A DNA stretch of 64,000 nt from Undaria pinnatifida (lineage: Eukaryota; Sar; Phaeophyceae; Laminariales; Alariaceae): assembly GCA_012845835.1 (NCBI GenBank), contig JABAKD010000021.1, positions 1,253,185-1,317,184 of the forward strand, given 5' to 3'. The position numbers and the translations under genes were made by a program. This document shows positions 22,073 through 32,600 of the stretch, one piece after another. Below the pieces are notes generated by a model, which worked only from the letters and a program-made list of their open reading frames with translations, made no database searches and was not told the DNA's origin. Each line of letters opens with the position of its first letter. Within the stretch, counting starts at the first letter, position 1.

Positions 22073-22765
22073 ATCATCAAGGCTACGGCAGGGAGGTACC
22101 CCAACTTTTCACTACCGGGTCAAAGCCAAAAAAGGGTATACCTCTGATCAAGGCTACGGTATGGGGGTACCCCCAATTTTCACTCCCCGGTCAAAGCCAA
22201 AAAAGGGTATAGCTCTTAGATCAAGGCTACGGTGTAAGAGGATACCCCCAATTTTCACTACCGGTTCAAAGCCAAAAAACCGCATACCTCTGATCAAGGC
22301 TACGGTTCGGGGGTGCCCCCAATTTTCACTACCGGTTCAAAGCCAAAAAACGGTATACCTCTTGTAGATCAAGGCTGCGGTAGGGGGGTACCCCAAGTTT
22401 TCACTACCGGTTCAAAGCCAAAAAACGGTATACCTCTGATCAAGGCTACGGTGTTGGAGGACACCCCCAATTAATTTTCACTGCCGGTTCAAAGCCAAAA
22501 AACGGTATATCTCTGATCAAGGCTACGGTACGGGGGTACCTCCAATTTTCGCTACCGGGTCAAAATCCAAAAAACGGTATACCTCTGATTAAGGCCACGG
22601 TGTAGGGAGGTACCCTCAATTGTCACTACCGGGGGTCAAAGCCAAAAAAGGATATATCTCCGATCACGGCTGGGTATCCCCTTCTTTCGCTTAAAGCCAA
22701 AAAACGGTATACCTCTGATCAAGGCTACGGTGTAGGGAGGTACCCCCAATTTTCCCTACCGGGTC
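22073..22765 (+). repeat. Satellite, about ten units of roughly 70 bp
   Basis: The unit reads GATCAAGGCTACGGT, GGGGGTACCCC, AATTTTCACTACCGG, TCAAAGCCAAAAAA, GGTATACCTCT. The unit end (CCAAAAAACGGTATACCTCT) resembles the right end of MITE family A, so the satellite may have grown from a MITE terminus. Confidence 0.85.
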
Positions 22766-23473
22766 TTCACTATCACATCATACCATGCCATACTCGCGCG
22801 AATGGCGGCTCTGTACCTCACCGATAAGAAGCTTTTTGGCGGTTTGTTTGGCGCGGCGCAGCTACCCGTCCCACTCACTGGGGGTTCATATTGAAAAATG
22901 AAACAGCACGAAAGCCTATGGCCGCATGGAACCGGGGGGTTTACTCGCCCGAGTGATCCCGAGCCACTGCACAAAAAAAGGCTCCGAAAACGACATAATA
23001 ACCCACTTGTTGTGGTACCGTTAGCATTGGACTGATAGTCTAGAGGACTGATATACCCCCATTTTTTTTTTCTGCTGGATTTGTGGCACTCTCACGAGGT
23101 GCCTCTCTACCCCCCTGACGAAAAGAGTGTAGGTCGTCTGCTTGGGTCCAATGCGCGCAGCAGTGCGAGTGGGATCATGCCGTACGTCTTGCTGTAGAGG
23201 GGGTCTAGACGGTGTGCAACGATTTTTTCTGAGACCACGTCTCGCCACGTCTCGCCAGGAGAAAAGCGGTTCATTTCCCACCCAAAAATAAAAAACTGGT
23301 TTCTGAGAGTGGGGAAAAAAAATACAGCAACTAACTACGTTCCCGCTGCGCAGTCAAGATAAACAATCCCACTACCAAACAAGGCGAACCGAAAATCTTG
23401 TTGCGAAACAAAGAACGGCATTTTTCCGACTATATACTGGGTCACTTGATAAAAGGATACATTTCCCTCCACA

Positions 23474-23715
23474 GCTGTCAGATTCTGTCCCCCTCAGAAA
23501 CGGGTTTTATAGTTTCCGCGCACAGACTGACTAAAAAATCACCCTGTTGACCCTGATAGCTACACTGTAGATGTAAGGGGAGTCGCCGACCTATATCCTT
23601 AATGAGGACACACAACTCGCAATGCGCGCGATCGGAGTATCACACACAGCTCGCAAAGATGAGTTTCTACGAAATCTTCGATCTCACAGCTGGCGTGTAT
23701 TTTCATTTTTTATTA
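23474..23715 (+). repeat. Single arm of the long inverted repeat family
   Basis: A copy of the 4,245-4,495 arm with few differences, from CCCCCTCAGAAACGGGTTTT to CGATCTCACAGCTGGCGTG. There is no partner arm here. Read forward, one frame gives KMSFYEIFDLTAGVYF, kept in other copies. Confidence 0.7.
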
Positions 23716-23734
23716 TATTGGGTCAAGACGCTCC

Positions 23735-24130
23735 CGCCGTCGAGAAAGTGTCGAGACTTGTGCCGCTGCGGTAGAGGTATTAAGGTATACCGTTTTCTGG
23801 CGGAAAAGAAAACTGGATTTGACGGCTCTCCTTAATAACCCCAAAATCGACCCGGAATTTTTCGTTATTGGTTTTTGGGACATACGAGCTTCGTTGTGTA
23901 CTTTATACCTGAGACATGGCGTTTTTTTTCATCGGGGTTGTGGCACTTTCTTTTTTTCCAAATCTCGATTTGTGCCCTAGAGAGGGGCATGTGGACGAAT
24001 GCTACGTTGAAGAGGTAGCACTTTTTGTTTGATTGATTTTTTTTTTTCTTCTTTTTTTTTCTTCAACCCTCCGGCGGATGGGGAAAAATAAAGCTTTAGC
24101 TCACCACACTTCCACGTATTTTCATACGCG
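23735..24130. mobile_element. MITE family A, degraded copies
   Basis: CCGCTGCGGTAGAGGTATTA, then GGTATACCGTTTTCTGGCG, ACCCCAAAATCGACC, and a partial terminus GAATGCTACGTTGAAGAGGT near 24,000. The boundaries are unclear. Confidence 0.45.
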
Positions 24131-24514
24131 TCGTGTGTCGATTTAACTCAGTTGCTTTCGCACCCCAACGCTAGCTGGCGCACCCTTCGGGTCCCATTCA
24201 TTATCATATTGTAGGTATAGCGTAAGCTGTCCCTATCATCAGTGGTCTTCGTTACAACCCCGGCAGCGCAAGCAAGCTGCCGTTGTATACGGATGGATGC
24301 GTGTATAGATTGAAATCGTTTCTGAATGATGCACAGGGGAATAAAATCCTTGACCTGCAATCGTCGGAAATAATAGGCAAATTTTCATTTGTTGTGTGGT
24401 TTTCGTGTCGTGTACACAAAGTTCAAGGCCACGAGAGATTTGTCATTCGGACGGTACGTATTAATAGCAGTTTTATATTTCTATTAATCAGTTTTTGGAA
24501 GAGAGTAGCTTAGA

Positions 24515-24597
24515 GTGTCTTCACCTCCCAAATAAATTGAGAGAAAGCCCTCAGAAAAAAAAAGTGGTGGAACCTCTGTCGTAGCACGCGTCGATGT
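24515..24597 (-). mobile_element. MITE family A terminus
   Basis: CTCAGAAAAAAAAAGTGGTG, then AACCTCTGTCGTAGCACGCG: the left end of family A in reverse orientation. The body is missing. Confidence 0.55.
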
Positions 24598-24702
24598 TAA
24601 ATGGTCCTCATCAAGTGGTGATCCTGAGTCAAATAATGTTAACCCCATCGTACCACACGGGTCATTTACTGTTCAAAGTTCGGACTCCGAGTACGTTGAC
24701 CA

Positions 24703-25113
24703 ATGACGCACGCTACGTTAGATATAGGGTGTGCCCCCCATTTTTTTCCCTGCTAGGTGTTTGAAAATGCCTCAATGCGTTCCCTGTGCTAGGTTTTTGA
24801 CGTGAGGAGCTTTATCCCCCTCTCCAAAAAACTTCTTGTTCGGGGTAAAAACCATAAGTTCTACCCGATTGATAATACCATATCATGGCCTAGGTACACT
24901 CAAGGGCACTTTTTTTTATCATGTTTTACAGAACGAATTTCGGAAGATTAGGGGTTAACGCCTTTACGACTGGAAAGCCATGTTTGGGGGAAAACCGCTT
25001 GGAAGTATAGGGAGGATTTTGGGGGTTCTAGAGGCGTTAAGGAATCCGTCATATTCAGAAACCCAAAGGCCAGAAAAGGGTATACCTCAATGCCTCTGCT
25101 ATCGTAGCACGCG
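24703..25113 (+). mobile_element. MITE family A with TTAA mini-element inside
   Basis: Starts GACGCACGCTACGTTAGA and ends CTCTGCTATCGTAGCACGCG. It is interrupted at its GGGTTAAGGA site by the mini-element at 24,959-25,036, the same site as in the 5.1-kb copy. Confidence 0.65.
24959..25036. mobile_element. 78-bp TTAA-flanked mini-element (family B)
   Basis: It lies between TTAA at 24,955-24,958 and TTAA at 25,037-25,040. It starts CGCCTTTACGACTGGAAAGC and ends GTTCTAGAGGCG. It is inverted relative to the copy at 33,616. Confidence 0.7.
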
Positions 25114-25559
25114 TCCAATGCTGAAGCAGCCCGCGTTGCTTCAAATGGCCGATTCTGCAAAAACGTCACTTCTTTTCTTGCTGGTCAATTTATTTCCATC
25201 ATTTTCATTCCCAAAAGGGGTACAAAGCGAGGAAAGCATCACACAAAAAAACGGCACACATACCTTTACACCACAATGATGGCATGTATGTCACGATGTT
25301 TCGCATCGGCAACAACACGAAGGAAGCACTCTCCAGGCACCTACCTGGGGGCAAAGCATGTGCCCGGGCTGTAGCGCTAGAATATGTAACACGAGCGAGG
25401 CTCACGAACGATGTGTGCGCTCTGCTGAAAACTGCTGTTCCTGGAGATTTGATGCGCAATCGCAGTCATCTCGGGATTGCAGTTGGTCACTTGACTCCCA
25501 AGGCCTTTGGAGTACTTCACACGCACAGCCCCCCTCCTCAACAAGTATAGACTACATGG
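25114..25559. other. Unassigned DNA with overlapping open frames
   Basis: A plus-strand frame (25,284-25,550; RIGNNTKEALSRHLPGGKAC) has fairly protein-like composition, but a minus-strand frame overlaps it. No splice context or known motif was found, so it is not called as a gene. Confidence 0.3.
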
Positions 25560-25561
25560 GC

Positions 25562-25832
25562 ATGTGCTGCGATAGACAGATGTAACACTCTTCGTCGGAA
25601 AATGTTTCTGAATTGAGACGAGGCATCATTGACCCAAAATCGACGGAAATACGTGAGTCATTTTTTTTTTTGCATGATTTTCTCGTTGTGTACCTCTAGG
25701 CTATGGGATTTTTCATCCCCGGTAGCAGTTTTAGTTTCCTCCAACTCTGTTTATGGGAGAGGTCTTAAGCTCCCAAATTGAGGAACCTCAGAAAAAAACG
25801 TGGTGTACCTGTAACACCTCTATCGTGGCACG
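25562..25832 (-). mobile_element. MITE family A, complete but diverged copy
   Basis: Left TGCTGCGATAGACAGATGTA; right CACCTCTATCGTGGCACG. The body in reverse contains GACCCAAAATCGACGG and CTCAAATTGAGG-type words, as in the 62.85-kb copy. Confidence 0.65.
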
Positions 25833-25834
25833 GT

Positions 25835-28800
25835 CCCATACCTGGTACGAGATTGCAGGGGGCGACAACACGGCAACAGGACAAGAGCTCCCGTCCTGCC
25901 CATTGCAGGCTTGGGCTAACTCTTTTCGAACCCAGGTAGGTGTGATTTACGGCCAGAAGAGAACAGAGTGCGATCTCCTCCGCCCGGCGCGGCTGGACGG
26001 CACGGAGCAGTGCGGCTCCACCCACCGTCACGTGGGATGACGCGGTACTGCGACCGGCACCATGCTGGGCGGGTGTCGCACGATTCCTCGAAGTTGTTTC
26101 CTCGAAATTCTGTAGCTCGAACACTAAACTGACGCACCCGCCATCTCAGCAGTCCGGCCTGCGAGATGTGGGAGACGCCGTGCTCGGCATACTGCATACA
26201 ACATTTTCACTTCCGTCCGGACTGGGGCTCCGTTTCCATAATCGCAAATGTAAGCGGGTGGCGCAAGAAGATGGCGATATGTTCAAATGAAGGAATACCC
26301 AGCAGACATAACTACCAGGTAAAATAGTTGTAAAGCATGCCGTCAGTTCTTTAGGCAGCCGTTTCAGTCATTGTTAAGTTGCAATTCAATGAGCTGTGCA
26401 GCAACACGCCAAAAAAGAAAAAGAACCACGCGGAACCTTAAATCAAGAAGGATGAATAACATACCAGGTACAACACTATTTACTACGAGCTAATAGTTCA
26501 GAAAACATAAGTTACCAGGTATCAAAAGAGACGCAATCGACCGAAACAGCGGGGGGGCGGACTAACGCGCACAAAGAACGAAGAAAATGCGTACTCAAGT
26601 AGAAGCAATCCACCCGCCTCCACCGGCACCAAACGTACTGATGAGACATTTTTTTTCGGCGCGCGGTCGAGACGTTACTATTAACCCCTCCCAGAAGAGG
26701 CAAATGGGCACGCGACGGTGATCGGTGGACATTTAGTCCAAATACTACAAGTCCCACGAAGGAAGCCATACGCGTGATAGGGGTCGAATCTACAAATACG
26801 CATGTCAAAACACGCCGCCCCAGCCCAGGAAAACCCATACAGCAACGCCGTCCTTGAAACGGTTCTCGCAGACAGCGGGCCCTTACCACCCTTCCACAAA
26901 CGCCTCTTCTGTCACCTTGTTTCAAGTAACAGGATCACCACCACACAGCGTAAAATTTCAACGGCCTACACATACACACGTAGACGCCTCCACTTTCCTA
27001 TTTTTGCTTGCTGTCTTCTACACAGCTGGTCACTTCAGCAACAAAAATGCCAAGGTTCCGGCAAAAAATGTACCAGGTACCAAACAACTAAAAGCCCAAC
27101 ACAGTACTTTACGACTTTGGGCGAAAGTTTAAGGACCGTTTAACCGTTCATACCAACACCCCTACGGTCCCTATAGTTCCGTCCAGAGCTATATAGACAA
27201 CTATCCTAAGGTTGGTGAGTGCCGGGTATGTAATAAACTTGATAACCGTACGGTGTGTTCAGCCCCCGTCCCCCACTTCCCCGCGCAAAACATGCTTCCA
27301 GCATCGCAGTTTACGACGACCACTGTCTCCCGCATTTCGTCTCGAACTCAGTGCGCGTCAGCAACGGCCAAATCTTGGACATTGACATTCCACACGTCAG
27401 GACGATGGGGGAAAACCACAGCCGACCACAGCTACGGCGTTTCCAACGAAGCCTTGCTACCAATGCTATTAATGCGGGGAACACCGTCCTCAGAACCAAA
27501 CGAAACCTGAAACAACAGGGGGCTACATGGGTCTTGGCTCCAATATTTTGAGTCATTCCGCTAATTATGCCCCCCCCCTCCCCGTCATACTGCCAAAATG
27601 CTACTGCTACAACGACAGAAACGAGAAGCAAACGCGGACGGCCGAAGCCGACAACCTCGTTTGTTTCGCCCATAGAACAGCACGCCCCTGCTTGTGACGC
27701 CTAAAGAAAAAGTATCCCGAAAAATACACACCGACACATCGTCTTGCCACACATTTGACACCACCACACCCTCCGCCCATTCCCCTACTGCATTCACAAA
27801 CCTCATTTTCGGCTAAACCCCGCCCCCGCCCCCGCCCCCCTGCCTGTTCGAGCAGCGCCAGCACCGCTCTTTCCTGCCCCTCCGCCCTCCCCAACATCAC
27901 TTCAGCCCCTACCTCCACTTCTCGCTCGCTCTCCCAATACTCTCCACAAACCCCCCAGGGGCTTCCACCATACATCATACGCACCCATTGCAGCCTGCTG
28001 TAGAAATACCCCCCCTCCCCTCCCCTCCATGCCATTCACTGCGTGAGCTAGACAATCAGGCTACCGTCTTTTCGTTTTGTTTTGTTTTTGGCGGTCGCCA
28101 TGATGGTTGTCGAGTAGATCATATTGTGCGGGGTGGTGAACCCTACCTCCGCACAAGGGCAATGATGGCATGTCACGTAGTGTGAACATGGTAAGGCACC
28201 CTCAAGAGGAAGTTACACAGTAATGCCCATTGCTGTCTCTGGAGTGGTCAAACCATAAAACAAAGTATAACTCATTGGCACTGTCATCCATAAGCAACAA
28301 AGTAGGCACGAGGTGCCGAACTCCGTCATACGAGCGGTTCTTGGAAGGATGAAGTTCACCCTTCATGCGACTCGCCTAACACCTCACAGCGCTTCGCACT
28401 TGGTGCAAGTAATGCCTTCTTGGTTGGTGAAAACCCGACGTGCTCTGTCCCGGCATAGTAGGGATGCGAGGGTCTACAGGCATACGACTACGGCCATGCA
28501 CAAACGAGTACACCCCCCCATCCCCTCCCCTCCCCTCCCCTTCCCTCCAACCCCCCACCCCGCTCTTGCCGGGGCCTCTCTCCAGGGACTGGGTCGCTGG
28601 CGCTGTCTCTTATTCCCTCGTACCCCCTTATCGCAACGCCATAATACTGGTGCAACTCCAGCGGCGTCTGCAAGTTCGAACGTCTCCCCCTGAAGACGCG
28701 GCTGCCTCCTCCATCCCTCCATCCACCGTGTCGCAATCTCGCCATTGCAAACGCAAGTCCAGCGGCGTCCCCAAGTTCGACCGCGCCCCCGCGCAACCAC

Positions 28801-29467
28801 GCTGTCGCTTTGACGCAGCCCATATTTCCGTTGCTGTAGAATACCTTCCAGTTCCTCCAAAACGCCGACGCCCTCCGCTTTCGCCGGCTCCCCTTCCGGA
28901 ACTACCCCTCGCCGTCCCTCTCCGTCCGCCCTCGACTTAGTCTATCCCCCGCCGCGCGATTCAAGCTCCATCTCGCTCGCGGCCACTCTTCCTTCTTCGA
29001 TCACGATCGCATCAGTAGTACGCGTTTCGTAGAGTTAGACGGTGTCTTCCGGGTTGCCCCCCCTCGCCGGACGTCTCCTCTCAGCCGCCCTCCTTCCAGA
29101 GGCGCTTCTCGCGATTTTTTATATTGTTGACCGGAGGCGTTTCTTGCGGTATTAGTAAGTCTGGGCTTCGTCGAACGGGGAGAAATCTCACCGGTATCGA
29201 GCCCGTTTGATATCGCACCGCTATTTCATTTATTTCCTTGTGTCTAGCGCGGTCCCAGCCCAAGTCTAACTTATCTGCCCTTACGTTCTCTTGCATTGCG
29301 TGGTTCCAGCTCTCGAGCCTACCTAATCCGATCGCATGCACCAGAACCACCAGATCTAACACGCTCATGTCAACCTATAGTCAGCCTTGCCTAGAGGGTC
29401 TGCCTCTCAGACACCTCCTTATGGTGGACTCCTTGGTGTGCGAAGAGCATTTCTACATCCTCCGCGA
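25835..29467. other. Gene-poor stretch downstream of the sulfotransferase gene
   Basis: Several open frames overlap on both strands. The most protein-like are a plus frame at 27,255-27,551 (SIAVYDDHCLPHFVSNSVRV) and a minus frame at 29,081-29,368 (KLDLGWDRARHKEINEIAVR), but I recognise neither. TACC(A/T)GGTA palindromes cluster at 25,839-26,521 and at 27,071. A unit at 28,420-28,500 (GGCATAGTAGGGATGCGAGG) recurs inverted at 34,605-34,665. Confidence 0.35.
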
Positions 29468-29675
29468 CTAGGGCAGGGTGGCTGGAGTCTCAATCTGCTC
29501 AGCAGGCGTTCGCGTGTACGCATTATGACGGTGTTTCTTTTTCCTGCCGGTTTTCTCTGGATGGAGCTGCTGCTCATGCAGAATTTCTTTCTCCAGGTCC
29601 GTCAGCGTGTACAGGGAGGGGGCGGCGGGTACATCACACAAGGCCAGGTCTCGCGTGGGCAAAGTTTGGCGGCAG
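29468..29675 (-). CDS. Sulfotransferase exon 7 (terminal, probable)
   Basis: 208 bp with stop, acceptor CGCTGCAG|CTGCC. The phase fits exon 6 exactly. It encodes a basic, Thr-rich tail with TDLEKEILHEQQLHPEK and no known motif. It is the least certain exon because the tail of this family is not conserved. Confidence 0.55.
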
Positions 29676-32600
29676 CTGCAGCGGAACACGCGCGAGAGCA
29701 GGGTCGATAAGCGAGGGTGGGAAGGTGGTGGTGTGAACCACCAACGGATCAATCAATCCATGCATAAGGCAATGAATCAATCAATCGAGCAAGCAATCAA
29801 TCAATCGAGCAAAACGGTCATAAATCAAATCCATTCATCAATAAAAGGTCAACAACGCAGTCAAGCAGGTCGGTACTTGCAGCAAAGCGTAAACTACCGG
29901 CCATCTCACAAGAAAGCTGAAAGCTTGAATCGGGCTCAGGCTGATTTTCTTATTGTCGGCGCCCGCGAAAGCGCACGTTCTCATGTCTTGCACCTTTCGA
30001 TCCCCGCGAACACGTTTTTCCTTAATAATGCGCGCGCTGTGTCAGCACCTACGATTTGACTGTTTTTTTCATTCCATGTACTCGGTGTATTAGAGTATCA
30101 CGGCGCCCGCCTCTACCGCAGTAAATAGCTCCTGCTCGAGATCGAGCGGTCAATTTTTCTTCACAATTAGGTGTGGCTAGGCTGAGTATTCTTAGCTATT
30201 TCAATTTTGCAAGCTGATTTTAGTGCGGGGCCGTTTTCTTACGAGCGGGTCGGTACTGCATTGACGGTCATTGACGGTTGCGCTCGCCGAAAACTCGTGC
30301 CTGGTATGTAGCACAGGTAATTATCCACAGCAAGCAGTACCAAGCTGTTAGCTGGATAAACCAAATAGTGATTGTACCACGGCCTGCGACATCCACCTGG
30401 TGGCGTTTTGGCTATCGCAACTGCGCAACATGGTGCACAACAAAATACGAAAAACTGTTGCTTGCCGCGTGTGGAACACAGTCCACTACACCAGACAAGA
30501 CACAACAGAGCCAGAAAGCAACGAGACAAAACAAAACGACACAAGGGTAGACCAAATCAAAACCAACGAAACAAGACACAATAAACCAAGTCCGGGCAAG
30601 ACAAGACAAGACAAGACAAGACAGGACAAGACAAGACAAGACAAGACAAGACAAGACAAGGTGCACCGCTTCTGAAACAGGCCGGCCGCGCGGTCGCAAA
30701 CACCCCACTGCCGAGCCAAGGTCTGGTCGAACCCGTGCACCACACAAAAAACACAACACAGAACGAAAACAGGACGAAAACAACATAACACAACCCACAC
30801 ACAAGACCATACCGTAGCAGTCCCTCTATCGCGGCGGCATGCGCCAGCCGGAAATACACGCACGATCCCGGAAACCCGCACTATAGCGGAAATCGGCACT
30901 TCAACGGCAACAGGCACTACTCGGAGTACTATTAATAGAGTCATGCCACGGTACGAGTACAGCATATATTCTAAGAATTTTCTGAGCTCCTAACGTGAGG
31001 AGCTCTAAAAAATATTCCACCCGATACTACATGACTTCGAAGGCATTCAATCGCGCAATGCGACCAACACTTGGCACCTGGTATGCCCTAATCCTAAAGC
31101 AAAGATCCTCGTAAAAAGCATCAGACTCACCGGTAGCTGCTCACGCCAGGGCTCTTATCAGCAAGAGCTCAAAATATCTCACACCATCACCCGATACTAC
31201 ATGACTTCGAAGGCATTCAATCGCGCAACCCGACCAACACTTGTATGCGCTAATACTAAAACAAAGATACTCGTAAAACGTATCAGACTAACCGGTAGTT
31301 ACCCATTTGAGGAGCTCAACCGGACAGGTACATTATTAGTTAATCCAACCACTGCAACTCCTACCGTGGGAGGAGTCGATACCGCTACGCTGGTTGTTCC
31401 CTTATGCACCAGTCGATTTCACAGGCACTAACTACAGTGGGCAACCGGCACTATAACGGTAGTCGGCACTATAGCGGAAACCCGAACTATAAAGGAAACC
31501 GGCAACATAGAGGCCATAACTGCACAACAACAAAAAACAGGACGAACCAAGGACTAAGCGAGATATTGCAAAAATAAATAAACGCACAGAGACACGCCAA
31601 TAAAAGGTATACCGCTCCTGGCGCATGTCGACCACGTGATTGTAGACCTCTTAATGCTGCGTGGAGGTCTGGTTGCACTCGTGCACCAGACGAGACGAGT
31701 CAAGAGACGACGAAGATAACACAACACAAAACAAAACAAAAAACTAAAACAAAAAACTAAAACAAAATGCAACACAAAACAAAAAAGAAAAAGAAAAAAA
31801 AAAAGACAGGCAAGAAGAGACAAGCAAACGACAAAACAAGGCGTACCGCTTCTCGAACATGCCGACCGCGTGCTCGTAGACCTCCCACTGCTGCGTCAAG
31901 GTCTGGTTGAACTCCTGCACCACGTAGGGATCCATCGCGCCCAAGACCTTCTCAGCGCTGTTGGGGGAGGCGTTGTACTTCCCCACCGCGTACTTTTCCC
32001 AGAGACTCTCATGGCTGTCGCGTTCGCGGCATGGCATCGGCAACACGAGGAGGACGCGATGGCAGCGGCGTGAGGGGGGGGGGAAGGGGGGGGTACTCAT
32101 TTGTTGCTTGCCTCTGTCGTTCGACCATTGGCCACGCATCCCTTTCGAACCCAGAACACCGCCGTTCCTACTCCACGCAAGAGACACCTCAAACGATTGG
32201 GCGCTCATAGCATTTTTTCCACATACACACCTCGAATCATAATACTATCATTTAAAAAAGTTATCGGGCACCGTCTCACATAGGTGCACAAACCTTGCTA
32301 CGTACAGAGGCAGGGGTTGCAATTGAGAAACCAACCATTCCTCACTGTGTTAAAAGTATGAACCTTGGATTCAAATCTAAGTTAATGCGCAGTCTATTCG
32401 CACGAATAAGATATGCAGTTGAATCTTAAGTTGAATCTTACGTTGAATCTTCGGTGTAACCTAGATGTAAACGTAGATTTGAGTATGTTAAGGTTGTCCC
32501 GTTGTCCCGGTATTCTACCGTACTATGGGCATCGTTCCGCGATGATCAGGTGGTGATGCAACCCACCATGATCACTCTCCCAACTCTCCTTCTCTTCCTT

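Noticed and set aside
22073-22765. CRISPR-like array
   Set aside because: The units are contiguous with no unique spacers, and the DNA is plainly eukaryotic.
27607-28035. Gly/Glu-rich minus-strand protein
   Set aside because: It is GC-rich with an equally open frame on the opposite strand, has no motif, and no convincing splice partners were found.
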